Below, one piece after another: positions 52,127 to 63,504 of a stretch of 64,000 nucleotides of DNA. How positions within the stretch are numbered: the first letter of the stretch is position 1; every line of letters begins with the position of its first letter. This DNA comes from Allodiplogaster sudhausi (lineage: Eukaryota > Nematoda > Chromadorea > Rhabditida > Diplogasteridae), in NCBI GenBank assembly GCA_945643635.1, contig CALZFC010000090.1, positions 1,176,001 through 1,240,000 of the forward strand. Reading direction: 5' to 3'. Made by a program: the position numbers and the translations under genes. Under the pieces are notes generated by a model. The model made no database searches. It was not told the DNA's origin and saw only the letters and a list, made by a program, of their open reading frames with translations.

Positions 52127-52207
52127 CCACGCCCAATTCTCTGGCTCTGGCCACGCCCACTTCTCTGGCTCTGGCCACGCCCACTTCACTGGCTTTGGCC
52201 GCGCCCA
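52127..52207 (+). repeat. About 25-bp minisatellite with CCACGCCC cores right after a stop codon
   Basis: Units of the form CTCTGGCTCTGGCCACGCCC repeat about three times immediately downstream of the TAG at 52124-52126, so they would form the start of the 3' UTR. Similar GCCACGCCC cores occur at 37355 (inside a LARS2 exon) and 60735. Confidence 0.8.
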
Positions 52208-53137
52208 CTTTTCGGCATTAGCCTCTCTTCCCACACCTCCCCTATATATTCCTATTGGTTGTGTAAATCAAATTTTGTGTGTTCTCTCTTATTAGCTACA
52301 TGAAAATTTACATAAACTTTTCGCTAGTTATATATTTTCTCTGATAAAGGAGAGGAAAAACGGCATATGAACAGATAAAAATAAACACTTGATAGAGGAC
52401 CTGGATCGCATATGAGAATTTCAATCAAAAATGTACAGCTCGTGCAAGAACGACTAGCTTTGGCCCTGACAGCAGATCTCGATGAGAGAAATGGTAAGAT
52501 TGGATCTCTGAAACCTCATTCGCCCCAGTTAAGAAGATTTCATGAGAAATGTCTACATTCGGAATTCGATTCCGTTTTCGTTGAGCCTGCCGCTGTCGGA
52601 GGAAACTTCGAATTTCTCTCGCCACTCGTACTTCCGAAAGAAAGTGTCGCAATCAAAACTGCAAGAAGAAGATAAATTCGTACAGTTAAACATAAAAGAG
52701 TAAAAAAATCCATCCGAGATATGTAGGTTGCTACCGCCTCGCTAATAGTTAAACTGAGAAAACTAAGAATTCTTGTTGGATTAGCTCTTGGACTAATGAT
52801 CCTCTAGGGTCTATGGAGAGCTCAAGAGTGGGAGGAGGCATATTAATCAACAAATGAATGAGACAAAGTGCTGTGTGCAGTGGCACAATGCTGTCTCTTC
52901 AGTTGTTCTTCCTCGTGGCCAATCTTCTGTGTTCCCCTTCTCAGGGCGCGCTCATTCCACTCGGCAGCATCACGAAACTGTGTCCCTGAGGCATTATGCA
53001 GTTCATTTGTTCATGAACCATTTGAAAAAAATTGTCCTTTTCGATTAGCAACACTTTTCTACATATGTATTTTAAGTATGGCTGGCTATAAAATTCTAGA
53101 AGTCAGTAAATTTCGTTGATGAAATGAAAAATGTTAT
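52208..53137. other. No recognisable gene
   Basis: A plus-strand open frame at 52412-52675 has no hydrophobic or family features and no splice context that I trust. The remainder is AT-rich. Confidence 0.4.
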
Positions 53138-53306
53138 TTAGCAGAATGTTCGCTGACTCTGGCCGTCTTCCTCGCCTCCTTCCTCTGGTAGATCATTCGT
53201 GAGGAGTGAGATGAAGAAGCGAGTGGTACTCGCGACGTGCAGCAGTCCGTAGCAGAGAACGCACGCGGCGACCATCCCCGTGCCGAGGAAGCAGGCGAGG
53301 AGAGTT
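53138..53306 (-). CDS. Last exon of an unidentified membrane protein
   Basis: On the minus strand an acceptor (TCTACAG) precedes an open frame with a strong membrane segment, LLACFLGTGMVAACVLCYGL. This is followed by a hydrophilic tail (TNDLPEEGGEEDGQSQRTFC) and TAA at 53140-53138. Codon use is GC-rich at third positions, like the neighbouring real exons. Upstream exons on this strand were not found, so the family is unknown. Confidence 0.5.
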
Positions 53307-55923
53307 CTGTAGACTACCGTAGATCAAGGGCTATTAGATAGGGGAATGTACATAGAACTCAATACTATGTAGATATAACGAGAAGGACTTGTTTCTAATA
53401 TACAGACATATGTACATATGTGTGGATGCGTGTTTTTCTTCTCTCTTCTTGGTTTTTTTTTCTTTTTCTCTCCATTTTTCTCCCCTTATCTCTCTCTTTC
53501 GAATGCGCTCTGTCGCTCTACCTCTCTCACTCTCTTCTTCTTTCGTTATCTCTCACTCTCTTTATTTCTCGCAATCTCCGTTTTTCTTCGGAATGTGTGC
53601 ATGTAATATATGTATGTGTAATCCTTAAAACAGCTGTCTCGGTTATGACACTTTTCTCTTTGGTCAACTATAAAGATAACAATAAATGAAGTAGCAGAGA
53701 TATTGCTGCTGTGCTTGCCCTTCTTCTCACGTCGTTGTCCTTCTTCATCGTCTCTTCTCAATCAATCAATCGCTTCTTTCGCTCTTGTTATCATTGGAAG
53801 AGAATTCTTCTTCCTTTGTTGTAAATATTTTTTTATAATAATTAAAATAAATTAAAAGAAATAATTTACCCTTAAATTTTCTCGCCTTGTATTTGAAGTG
53901 CAATTTGTAACTGAATAAAGTGATTTAAAAAAAGAACAGCTCTAACGAAGAGTGTTTGAATGAAATGCTTTCATACATTACTTGTGCTTCCGATGTCAAC
54001 AAGGTTCTATCAACGATCCCCCGACAGATTGAAGGGAGAAGAGAAAGATGTTCGTATTTAGTACATACTTCATACATATTAATGGAAAGTATCGCAACGC
54101 ATAACAAAGTGCAGCGTGGCTTTTCTGCTAAATTCCTGAAAAGACTGTCAAAATGTATCAATGGCTCGAAGGCCAATAATCGTCTATAGAGCCAAACAAT
54201 TAGTTTGATATTTAAGACTTAACATCATCTTGCACTGATTGTCGCGACAACTGTGTTATCGAGAAGTACATAGAGCAAGAGGAAAAGGATTCAAAGAATT
54301 CACTCGGCTCGCGTCACCCATTTCTTAATCCCTTTTGTACGCCCATGGGCGCTTTTTCATTTTCCATATCTTTCTATTTTCTTTCTAAGAAACGATTCGG
54401 TCGTTGGTTCTATCTGATTATGACGATATGAAAGCTTTCATAAAAGAGAGAGGATTATGAGGATTAGGAAGGTTATATTTGTGAGTCACGTCTGTATGCA
54501 TGTGAATTTGAGCATTCACGGTATCCTTTATGTTATGTAGATGGAGATACATATATCAGATAGGAAGATTATCATATCTTCAACTTCTGCACTGATTGCC
54601 CTTACGGAAGGACACCATCTCTCAGCCCTATATAAGGAGACCCAGATCGCTTGGTAAACATTGTTTTCTCGCGTCTCTCAATGGTGCCTTAGCTAAGCAT
54701 CAAAACTCTTTTTTTAAAGCGCTCTTTATATTTTTTTTTAGCTCTTTTACTTCCTTTTCTTTTCTGCAACAATTGACGCTGGGAACGTTTTTTTTTTCTT
54801 TTCTAAATGGGTGTGCGTAACAGCACGTCTTCATTCGAAAGGATGCAACACCAAGCGGCATATCCTATCACATTGAGCTTTTCCTTATTTGCATCAGTTG
54901 GATTTCGCTTATGGGTACATACAATCGACGGAAAAAATATTGCACGATCATCTGGAAACTTCACCAATTACAGTAGCCATAAACACTTAGTCTGCGCCAG
55001 GATTTCTGATATAGGCAGTGTTAAGAAATTTATGAGAAATATTCCGAGCAGCGAGTGGCCTTGAGCACTGTAACCGCTCAAGTTCAATGGCGACCCTATT
55101 GATCACTTTTCATTATCTAAATATTCAACTTTTAACTCAACGCAAACAACCACAAACGTTTGAGACTTTAAAAATAGAACGCCTTGCTCTATGAACATGA
55201 CAGTGTTGAGAGAGAATGCGAAATATTTAACTATGTACATATGTATGTATACGTATGTATATGCATTTTTTGCCGATCTATCAGAGTCATTCGTAGAGGC
55301 CATCACAAGACTCAGACTTGGCTTGAGGACAATGGACATCTCGGAAGATCTGTTCACGGCCATCAATGTGATCGAGTGGACATGCATTGGTTTGGCATTC
55401 TTTATAAATAGAACAACAGAGAACTTTGGAAACATACAGTACCGCTCACGGCGAGGAGCCAACGCTGCGTCGGCAACAGCGGACGCTTCCAAATCGGCAA
55501 AGTGGAATATCTCGCGGCTGAATGCATTTTCAGGCAAACCACATATCGATATGGGATCCTGGAATTTTTTTCACAATTTCGTTAAAAACTTGCAACCATA
55601 AAAAATATGTGAAATTTGTATTTATATGCAGTGAAAATTTTTGATCGTTGTCATATAGTTATCCGAGTATTGTATATTGCAAATTTCAGGTGGAAAACGA
55701 TTTTTTTTTTACAGAATAAGTAAAGAAAAATTCCAAGATCCTCATATATTTGGCTTAAAGCGCTTTTAGCAGCGAGATATTCCACTTGACCCATTTGGCC
55801 GCGTCCGCTATAGCCGATGCAGCAGTGACATATATGTATACTGTATGTACATATGATGTTGCCTTCCTAACTAGTCAATCGAAACTAGAATCCATTTATG
55901 AATCGTAACAATTGTTTTTTCAG
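53307..55923. other. Unassigned region before the chemoreceptor
   Basis: AT-rich, with a CT-biased stretch near 53440-53560 and (TACATATG)-like short repeats. The missing first exon(s) of the receptor gene (N-terminus and start of helix 1) should lie here, but I could not pick them out. Confidence 0.4.
55460..55815. repeat. Imperfect inverted repeat
   Basis: CAAAGTGGAATATCTCGCGG near 55497 is matched in reverse by GCAGCGAGATATTCCACTTG near 55772, and CCAACGCTGCGTCGGC by GCCGATGCAGCAG. The copies are some 250 bp apart. Termini and target duplication were not defined, so this may be a degenerate transposon. Confidence 0.5.
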
Positions 55924-58549
55924 TGATTGCTCTGCTCGCCAATGGCGCCGTCATCTATCTCTCCATTACGAAGAGTTCCGCGCAAATTGGCAAGTACAAG
56001 TATTACATTATGGCCTTCGCTCTACACGACATTTTGTTCAGCGTGCTCTGCTCAATTTTCCGACCAGTCCGTTCCATGCTTTTTTGGATGCAGAGAAAAT
56101 AAATAAATGAAAGAATATTTATTTAAATTCAGGTTTGTGGAATGGTCGACGGCGGCTTCTTGTTGTTTATGCCAGGAATCGCTCGTAGCAGGTTTTTTCT
56201 GCGAAATTGTTTTAGGAAATAATGTACTTCTGTAAGAATAAACGCGCGGGATACTGTATAATGATTGTTTTAGTTGGAGTGTTGGAGTCTACGGAGGGTC
56301 ACACACGGTGACCATTCAGCTGCTCTTATATTGCTTCTTTTACCGCTACGTCATGATGTGCAAGTCAGCTCGAGTTTTTCATATTGTTAGGCGCATCCCA
56401 TACAGTGTGCGATATAGCCTTATCGCTCGGTTGGTGAAGGGGTAGCTAGCTCATTGGTCAAAGTCCCCCGAGTCTGGAACAGGACGTCGCGGGTTCGAAT
56501 ACGGTCGGCAACACGTACACACGCATTGTCCATAACAGTATGAATGTATAATATGTCAAATCTATCAAGAAATATAATACGGGTGATTGTGACGCTACTA
56601 ACAATTAGTTCCAAAGTCTAACATGAAACCCAAGATTGGCTTTCCCATCTGTTTGCATGCAGACCCAACCTGCGTCCGTACCTCGAGCGTCGAGCGACCA
56701 TTCCTATTATGACCGCCTTATACTTCCTCGGCTGGATTGTATCCGGCACACTCATCAACTACGGCCTGCGACCATCGCTCGAGGAGCATGAATACCTGAC
56801 GCACAACATCTTCGAACGCTATTTTCCATGGCACACAGAAACAAGCTACATCTTCAACTCGGTTCGGTACAAAGGAACTAATCAAAGAAATTAAACAAAA
56901 AAAACGACGACATTGCCTTATTGTTTGTCTTCCAAAAGTACTTAGTCTACTCAGTTGAACGGCTAGCCAACTGTCAATTCTCATTAAGCACCGTGGAATG
57001 AGTGAACCGGGGAGGAGAATCGTCTCGGTGTTGATAATGATACAGGCGGGAATTCCACTGATCGCAGTCATCATCTTCTCCTATTTCATCATCAAGGCTA
57101 TCAAGGAGGTCATTTTGCATTCTACAGTAGTCTGAAGTTGAATTTTAAATTTCCGCACTTGTCCCTGATCAATCCGAGAAAAGACTAACAAGAACTGGGA
57201 TTGAGTTAATCCTCTGAAAAAAAGCATCAATCCCCTGGCACGTGGACGGTACTTTATTCAATAAATTATATCCTTGTGTCAGGCAAAAAAGCGCGAATTC
57301 AAAAATGAGTCTTTGCCTCCTTTAGGGAACAAACTTGAAATTTGCAACACGAAGGAGCATAAAGGTATTTTTTTGGAATCAGCTTGTCTAAACCGTTCTT
57401 CCTCAGGTGCGCACTGACTCGAACGCTCAGACGGTGGCCAACATTCAACTTCAGCTCTTTTTGGCACTTGTTGTGCAGGTTTGAAAGACAAACGTTGGAG
57501 AGACGCCTATTTTTACTACTTTATTTCCACGTCAACTTTCGTTAATCCGCAGAGAATAATATCGCCGTCTGATGAAGGGCTATTGTTCGATAATCCTTCA
57601 ACTAGAAGGCAACTAGAAGGCATATTCAACAGACCAAAAAAAGTCTCTAAGAAATATGTTTGTTGGGATTGCTACCGAAAAAATCAGAGATCGCTTTTCA
57701 TTGCGATTATGAGTTTAAAGGAAGCAAGCCGAATGATTCTACAGTAGTACATTTGTACATCAAGGCCATACGTGCCCTCAAATTTTTTTTTGCTTTGTTA
57801 GAGAGCGCATGAAATGTGAGGGTGCGTAGCACTTACTGCAGATAAAATTTTCGTCGAGCCCTATTTTGTGTGCTTGTAACTTGGGAACTAGTAAAAAAAA
57901 TTGTTCAAACTTTCTGGAAGTAGGTTACAACAAAAGTGATTTGATCTACGCTAAAAAACTGTTCAGTGAACGTTATTAATTATGTGAACGGCTCCTTTAA
58001 CACAGTAAAATACGTGAAAATTTGAAGGAAAACAAATGTTTTCAAATAATGGCATAATGAGTCCTAATTCCCATTTGTTTTCCTCGTCTTCTTTAGATCA
58101 TGACGCCTATGGTGTGCATCTTCACGCCTGAATTGTCCACATTTTTCCTTCCGTTGATTGGCGTGCAAGTCAACATTCCTCCGGGCGTCATCTCAGTCTT
58201 CTTTCCGATCTTTCCTTGTGTTGACGGACTCGTTGTGCTCATCGTCGTTAAAGACTACAGGTAGAAGGCGGTTTTTTTATTTATTTATATTTATTTTTAT
58301 TTTTTTTACATCTTCCATTTTTTTTCCGTTATTTTTAAACTTCTTCCTTTTTTTCATTTTTTTTTTTACTTTTCCCATTAATTTTTGCATTCGCCTATCA
58401 CTGCACACTGGACTTGAAGATATTTGAAATCAGCCGAGAGCATTTGTTCCTTTCGTTTCAGAAACGCCATTCTTGGCCTGTCGAAGAAGAAGCTTGGCGG
58501 AGACACAGAAGTGACCATGTTCACAACAACCATGAATACTGCTGAATAG
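55924..58549 (+). CDS. Nematode seven-helix chemoreceptor, Str superfamily-like (5' end missing)
   Basis: Exons: 55924-56066, 56133-56191, 56274-56363, 56663-56866, 56967-57108, 57407-57478, 58097-58260, 58462-58549; all phases agree and the last ends AE-stop at 58547-58549. Helix 1 begins IALLANGAVIYLSI, then KYKYYIMAFALHDILFSVLC (helix 2). TVTIQLLLYCFFYRYVMMCK is helix 3 with the FYRY motif of Str/Srd/Srj receptors, and TALYFLGWIVSGTLI is helix 4. ISKHRG-like ILIKHRGMSEPGRR precedes VSVLIMIQAGIPLIAVIIFS (helix 5). IQLQLFLALVVQ with IMTPMVCIFTP is helix 6. The last helix is GVISVFFPIFPCVDGLVVLI, ending in the typical VVKDYRNAILGL. Such receptors sit in sensory cilia and detect odorants or pheromones. 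A first exon upstream is required but not identified. I cannot assign a subfamily. Confidence 0.82.
56425..56515 (+). repeat. tRNA-related SINE-like sequence in a receptor intron
   Basis: The stretch contains TAGCTAGCTCATTGGTCAA (A-box-like) and GGGTTCGAATACGG (B-box-like) about 45 bp apart, as in tRNA genes. The acceptor and T stems do not pair properly, so it is not a functional tRNA. The reverse strand gives an open frame with an RIRTRD string of the kind that tRNA-derived repeats often produce as spurious proteins. Confidence 0.55.
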
Positions 58550-58856
58550 CCCGTCCGACTGGTACCAGAAGCTGACTAAGGATCGTCATCGCAATCTTGG
58601 ACGTATACGCATAGTGACAAGAAAAAAAGTGGAATACAGATAAGATGGATATAAAAAAAACAGCAAAGAGGTCGATTGATAGATTCGTTGACCGATTTTT
58701 AATGAAAATCCTGTCTAAAAACAACTTCATCGTTCGTATTTATATTGAATAGTATTTGTAAACAAAATAGTGGAACCAATAATTTCCAAGTAGTTATTCT
58801 CGTCCTTTTTTCTTCTCTTATTTGTCGATTACCACAAATAAACTTATTCTGTATGC
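58550..58856. other. Downstream of the receptor
   Basis: AT-rich presumed 3' UTR and spacer; ATAAACTTATTC near 58838 could be a weak polyadenylation signal. No gene was seen. Confidence 0.4.
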
Positions 58857-59054
58857 CTACTTCTCGTGGATCTTGGCCTTGACATTCCCGATAATGTCAG
58901 CCGCCTCGACATCGTGAGTTACGGTCCTGCCGGTAAGCATCTTTACGAAGATCTGTATCCGAAGACGAAGACGGAGGATGAGATAGAGGGTCGACTCCTT
59001 CTGTATGTCGTTGCCGGCCAGAGTACGGCCATCCTCCAGATGCTTGCCAGGAAA
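58857..59054 (-). pseudogene. Polyubiquitin fragment, pseudogene
   Basis: The minus-strand translation runs across a ubiquitin-ubiquitin junction: [20 protein letters not shown] then [12 protein letters not shown], followed by [33 protein letters not shown] and TAG. This covers the end of one unit and the start of the next. Ubiquitin is almost invariant, so the many substitutions, the conversion of the terminal Gly-Gly and next Met to LR-I, and the stop after KIHEK show a decayed copy. No intron is present, but the fragment is too short to prove retroposition. Confidence 0.88.
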
Positions 59055-59491
59055 TAGAGAATTAAGAAATATTCAGCCAATTATTTTATATTATAAATAT
59101 ATACATATTTCCACAACTAAAATCCATTGCCTTATAGTTTTTTTTTTGGTAAAGAAAAAATAAGCTAATGCGAAAGATACTACTATAAAAATTTAATGGT
59201 CTCTTTTTGCCGATGAAGTTCCCTAATAAGATTTGCTTGCCTCATAAGACAAAAATGTGACCTCATTATAAGGCATTCGAAAATAATTAAGAAATGCTCC
59301 TAATTAAGCGCGAGGTACGACATCACACTAATTAGGCTAATTTTGAAATGCCAGAGTTCTACACACTCGCAGGGCTCCTTCAGATCGAGAATAAAAGGCA
59401 GGCCTTCTCCATTACTCTTCAATATCAAAGTGATGTCCCTCCCTCTCTCTGCCGCTCTAAATCTCTTCTCGTTGTACTATGCGTCTCGCAG
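59055..59491. other. Spacer with a possible first exon
   Basis: An ATG at 59349 opens a frame, MPEFYTLAGLLQIENKRQAF, of coding-like composition that runs into the segment before the CT tract at 59526. It may be the first exon of the following gene, but the phase to the next good exon does not agree. Confidence 0.35.
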
Positions 59492-59527
59492 GGCAGAGGA
59501 GATAAACACCGCTGCATTGGTTAGTTG

Positions 59528-59566
<39 letters not shown>

Positions 59567-60110
59567 TTTTTTTCTCTCTCTCTCTTTCTCTCTCTCTTTT
59601 CTCTCTCTCTTTTTTTCTCTCTCTTTTTTTTCTCTCTCTCTCTTTCTCTCTCTAACACTCTTTATCTCTCTGTACTTACTATTTGCATCTATCTTATATC
59701 ATCAAGTATAATTTTTTTACTTTTTTTTTAGATTAATCTTTTGATGGTTATTGATATTTGCTTCAAAATTTAAAATAAAAATTAAGCACATAGTTTATTA
59801 CTTTATCTTCTTATTTGGTGTCAATTATCTGTTTTATAATAATCATTGCTTATACTGTATACAGTTGGCATTCGTACTATTATTGAAGGAGCATATTGTT
59901 GCATATTTCTTAATAAATTTCTTAGTTAGATTATTAATTACAGGCTCGACCTTCCGTGACGAATGGCGACGCGGTGACCGCTTCAGACGAGGCAGCCGAG
60001 AGACAGAAGGCGTGGCTGGAGCAGATGAACAGAAAGGAGGAGGAGCTTATGGCGATTCTCGTGGAGCTGAGGAACGCCTACTTGTCCGAGATTAGGCAGC
60101 TTGAGGTCGG

Positions 60111-60155
<45 letters not shown>

Positions 60156-60252
60156 AAGAGAGGAGAACGAGAGAGATAGAGAGAGAAGAACAAGAAAGAG
60201 AGAGAGACTGAGAGTGAGAGAGAGAAGAACGAGAGACACAGGGAGAGAGGAG

Positions 60253-60294
<42 letters not shown>

Positions 60295-60357
60295 ACAAGA
60301 AAGAGAGAGAGACAGAGAGTGAGAGAGAGAAGAACGAGAGACACAGGGAGAGAGGAG

Positions 60358-60398
<41 letters not shown>

Positions 60399-60559
60399 CA
60401 GGGATAGAGACAGAGAGAGAGAGAGAGAGGTTGTAAGAACTTATTAAAAATGTAAAAATATTTATGCTAAATAAATATATCTCAAAAAGCTTTCCTGGGA
60501 GCGCCAGCGCCTTCGCGCCATCCGTAACGCGAGGGCACGGGACGCCGCGCCCGGCGGAT
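59492..60559 (+). CDS. Coiled-coil protein fragment, family unknown
   Basis: Segments 59492-59519, 59944-60105 and 60490-60559. The middle exon is convincing: ARPSVTNGDAVTASDEAAER, then QKAWLEQMNRKEEELMAILV and ELRNAYLSEIRQLE, a charged heptad-type coiled coil between clean splice sites. The last reads LSWERQRLRAIRNARARD and reaches a stop at 60557-60559; an alternative donor (GTAACG at 60528) would splice on to the proline-rich exon. Introns are filled with CT (59526-59655) and GA (60114-60430) repeats. I do not recognise the protein. Confidence 0.5.
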
Positions 60560-60685
60560 GAGGACGAGGATGGCGAGCTGACCTTTGGTCTTAATAGATC
60601 AGCGTAAACATAGTTATCGATTGATGTTATCGATTGATGGTGAAATCTGATACAAATTATATCTTAACCGCCTTCCGATTTCCAG

Positions 60686-60846
60686 GCCGTCCCGTCCTAC
60701 CCGAACCAGCCCTCTCCTGCACGTCTTCTCATGCCACGCCCCCTTCCATCCAAATACGCCCCCTCTACATCGCCGCGACCCCCGCATCCAAGACGGCCAG
60801 TACCTACTGAGGATGAGAAGCTGCACCCCCGTCTCCGACCTGCAAG
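60686..60846 (+). CDS. Proline-rich exon, probably part of the preceding gene
   Basis: Open between acceptor TTTCCAG and donor AAGGTCC, reading AVPSYPNQPSPARLLMPRPL, then PSKYAPSTSPRPPHPRRPVP and TEDEKLHPRLRPAR. Proline- and arginine-rich composition suggests a disordered region. The link to the coiled-coil exons is by position only. Confidence 0.45.
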
Positions 60847-61690
60847 GTCCTTATATCCCCCATTTTCTATTCAATTAGACAACTCTATTCATCTGAGTAT
60901 TAAAAGTAAGCTTGCTTGCAGATACTTATAGTGCTCTAAGTTATATAATTGAATTTATGTTTATCAATAAATTCTTTTATTTTGCAACTCTTGATAATGA
61001 GACTTGGCTTAAAACAACAAATTCTGTTCGTGACACAAAAGGGAAGTATGTAGGCATATCCTGATTTGGGAAAGGAAGGAGGCTGGGATAAAGGAGGAGA
61101 CTTTTGAGATGGCCTTCGCCGTCTATCCAAACGGGAATGCACTTCTCAATACGGTGAGCACTTACGACTTAAAGGAATCAATTGGGCACGATTATTGTTA
61201 CTTGCGCACGCGCACGTTATGTAGTGCTACTGTACTATTTCGCCCGTTCCGAGAGACAAAATAGGTGGGTGCTCACATCTACAGCAGCTATTTCTCTACA
61301 CGCTTGAGAATAAACATGACCATAATTCTGAAATGATAAAATGATAATCCTTCAGGCAGTAAGGTATTTTACTCCGAAAATGTTGCTCTGTATGAAGTCC
61401 AATGCAATAGTCACGTTGCAATTAGGGCCATTACGAGCAAAGCATTGCCAAAGAGAATGAAATACAATGAGGCATTACCTTGAGGCAAGGAAATAAAATG
61501 AGAACATAATTATGAGTCTTCGAACAATTAACGACTTTCGACGTGTGGCGGTGCCTAATGTTAGTCAACTTCCATCGCCTTCTATTTTTTCGACGGGCCA
61601 ACGCTACCACGAAAAGTTCGGCGACAACCTGCACAGTATCTCTAGTAAATCTCTCCGGCATCTTCTCTGTCGTTTGGACGTCAGTGGACT
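60847..61690. other. Region with weak exon candidates
   Basis: An ATG at 61111 opens MAFAVYPNGNALLNT before a GTGAGC donor at 61156, and 61512-61700 has a mixed-composition frame containing QRYHEKFGDNLHSISSKSL. Both strands are open over parts of this stretch, so I do not assign a gene. Confidence 0.35.
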
Positions 61691-61738
61691 TGCAAAAGAT
61701 GAGAGAGTGAGAGAGAGAAAGGGAGAGAGAGAGAAAGG

Positions 61739-61792
<54 letters not shown>

Positions 61793-61794
61793 AA

Positions 61795-61830
<36 letters not shown>

Positions 61831-62194
61831 GAAGAGAGGAGCAACCGCTCAAGATGTGCGACGCATGGCAGACTGACTTATGATGAGGTCTGGAAATGTG
61901 CTCACAGCTTTCCGTGAGTGCATAATGAAAATGCATTTGAGGACATCAGAAATATGAATGATGATGGTACATGGAAATGATGCAAAATGTGAGTCATCGT
62001 GACACAGTTCAGTTTGGCCCGCTTCGTTAGCGGGAGCGGTTGTACTTTCCGAGCTGTGATGACCTCAAATGACTTCGCGGCTTTGTGCAACACAATTGCT
62101 ACCCTTCCTTCAGTTTACTCTTTTTATTGTTAATTTGATATTAAAATAAATATATAAACCCCGCTATTATTTAACTCTTCAATTCGATCTCTTG

Positions 62195-62226
<32 letters not shown>

Positions 62227-62544
62227 ATCTCTCTCTCTTCATCTCTCTCGTTCTCAGCCTCTGTCCCTCATTCTCTCTCTCACTGCCTCGCTCCTGCTCT
62301 CTTTCTCCCAACTCTTACATTCTCTATTTATATTTCCTTCTTTCTCTTTCTCTTTCTGTAATCGCTCTCTTTTTCCTACTCTCTCTTCCTCTCCCTGAAG
62401 AAGAACAACTGATAGCGTCCAGCAACCTTCCAAGTGATCTCGAGACCGATAGGAGGTAGCATGGCATGGACGGGCAGTAAACAACATGAAGAGAAGAATT
62501 TGTTGAGCTGCCAGAGTGTGCTGTTGGTTATTCGGGTAGAAAAC

Positions 62545-62581
<37 letters not shown>

Positions 62582-62670
62582 GGAAATAGAAGAAATAGAT
62601 AAGGAGAGAGAGGAATAGCGAAAGAAACAGAGAATTATCGAGAGAAAGAGAAACGGAAAGAGAGAAATTT

Positions 62671-62710
<40 letters not shown>

Positions 62711-62788
62711 CGAGAGAGAGAGAGAGAGAAATATCGAGAGAGAGAGAGAGAGCGCGAGAGAAAAATATCGAGAGAGAGAGAGAGAAAT

Positions 62789-62955
<167 letters not shown>

Positions 62956-63298
62956 AAGAAATAGTGAGAGACGGAGGGATCGAGAGCACTTGGAATGTCT
63001 GGCCCTCGGACATCCTCGAATGATTGGCTATTCATGCTTCTCCGTCTGCATAGTGATCGTAGAAATGAAGCTGACAGCGAGTGAGAGAGGAGGAAGAGAG
63101 AGAGAGAGAGAGAGATGGAGTGAGAGAGAGAGAAGAAAGAGATGGAGTGAGAGAGAGAGATTGCAGGAGAAAAGAAAGAGTAGACAAGAGAACTAGAGAT
63201 GCAGAGACAGAGAAGAGTTATTAAATAAGAAGTGAGATAAAGCAAGGTGCTTGCCACGCAAAAAAAACGCACTCGGGTTGTGAAGCAGAAAGGAGTGC

Positions 63299-63342
<44 letters not shown>

Positions 63343-63463
63343 GAGAGAGAGAAAAGGGCAGAGATAAAAAGGGAGGAGAAGACACGGAAAAAGAGCATTG
63401 GACAAGTAGGTTTTTCTTTAGCTTATTGTTAGGGAGAGAGAAAGAGAAAAGAGAAAGAGAGAA

Positions 63464-63504
<41 letters not shown>

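Noticed and set aside
54596..55064. Open frames MPLRKDTISQP and MGVRNSTSSFE as genes
   Set aside because: No domain, signal peptide or consistent splice sites; AT-rich composition like the surrounding spacer.
56425..56515. Functional tRNA gene
   Set aside because: The A- and B-box-like motifs are present but the T and acceptor stems do not pair.
61512..61883. Plus-strand frame with QRYHEKFGDNL
   Set aside because: The opposite strand is equally open, half of the frame is GA repeat, and no family match was recognised.
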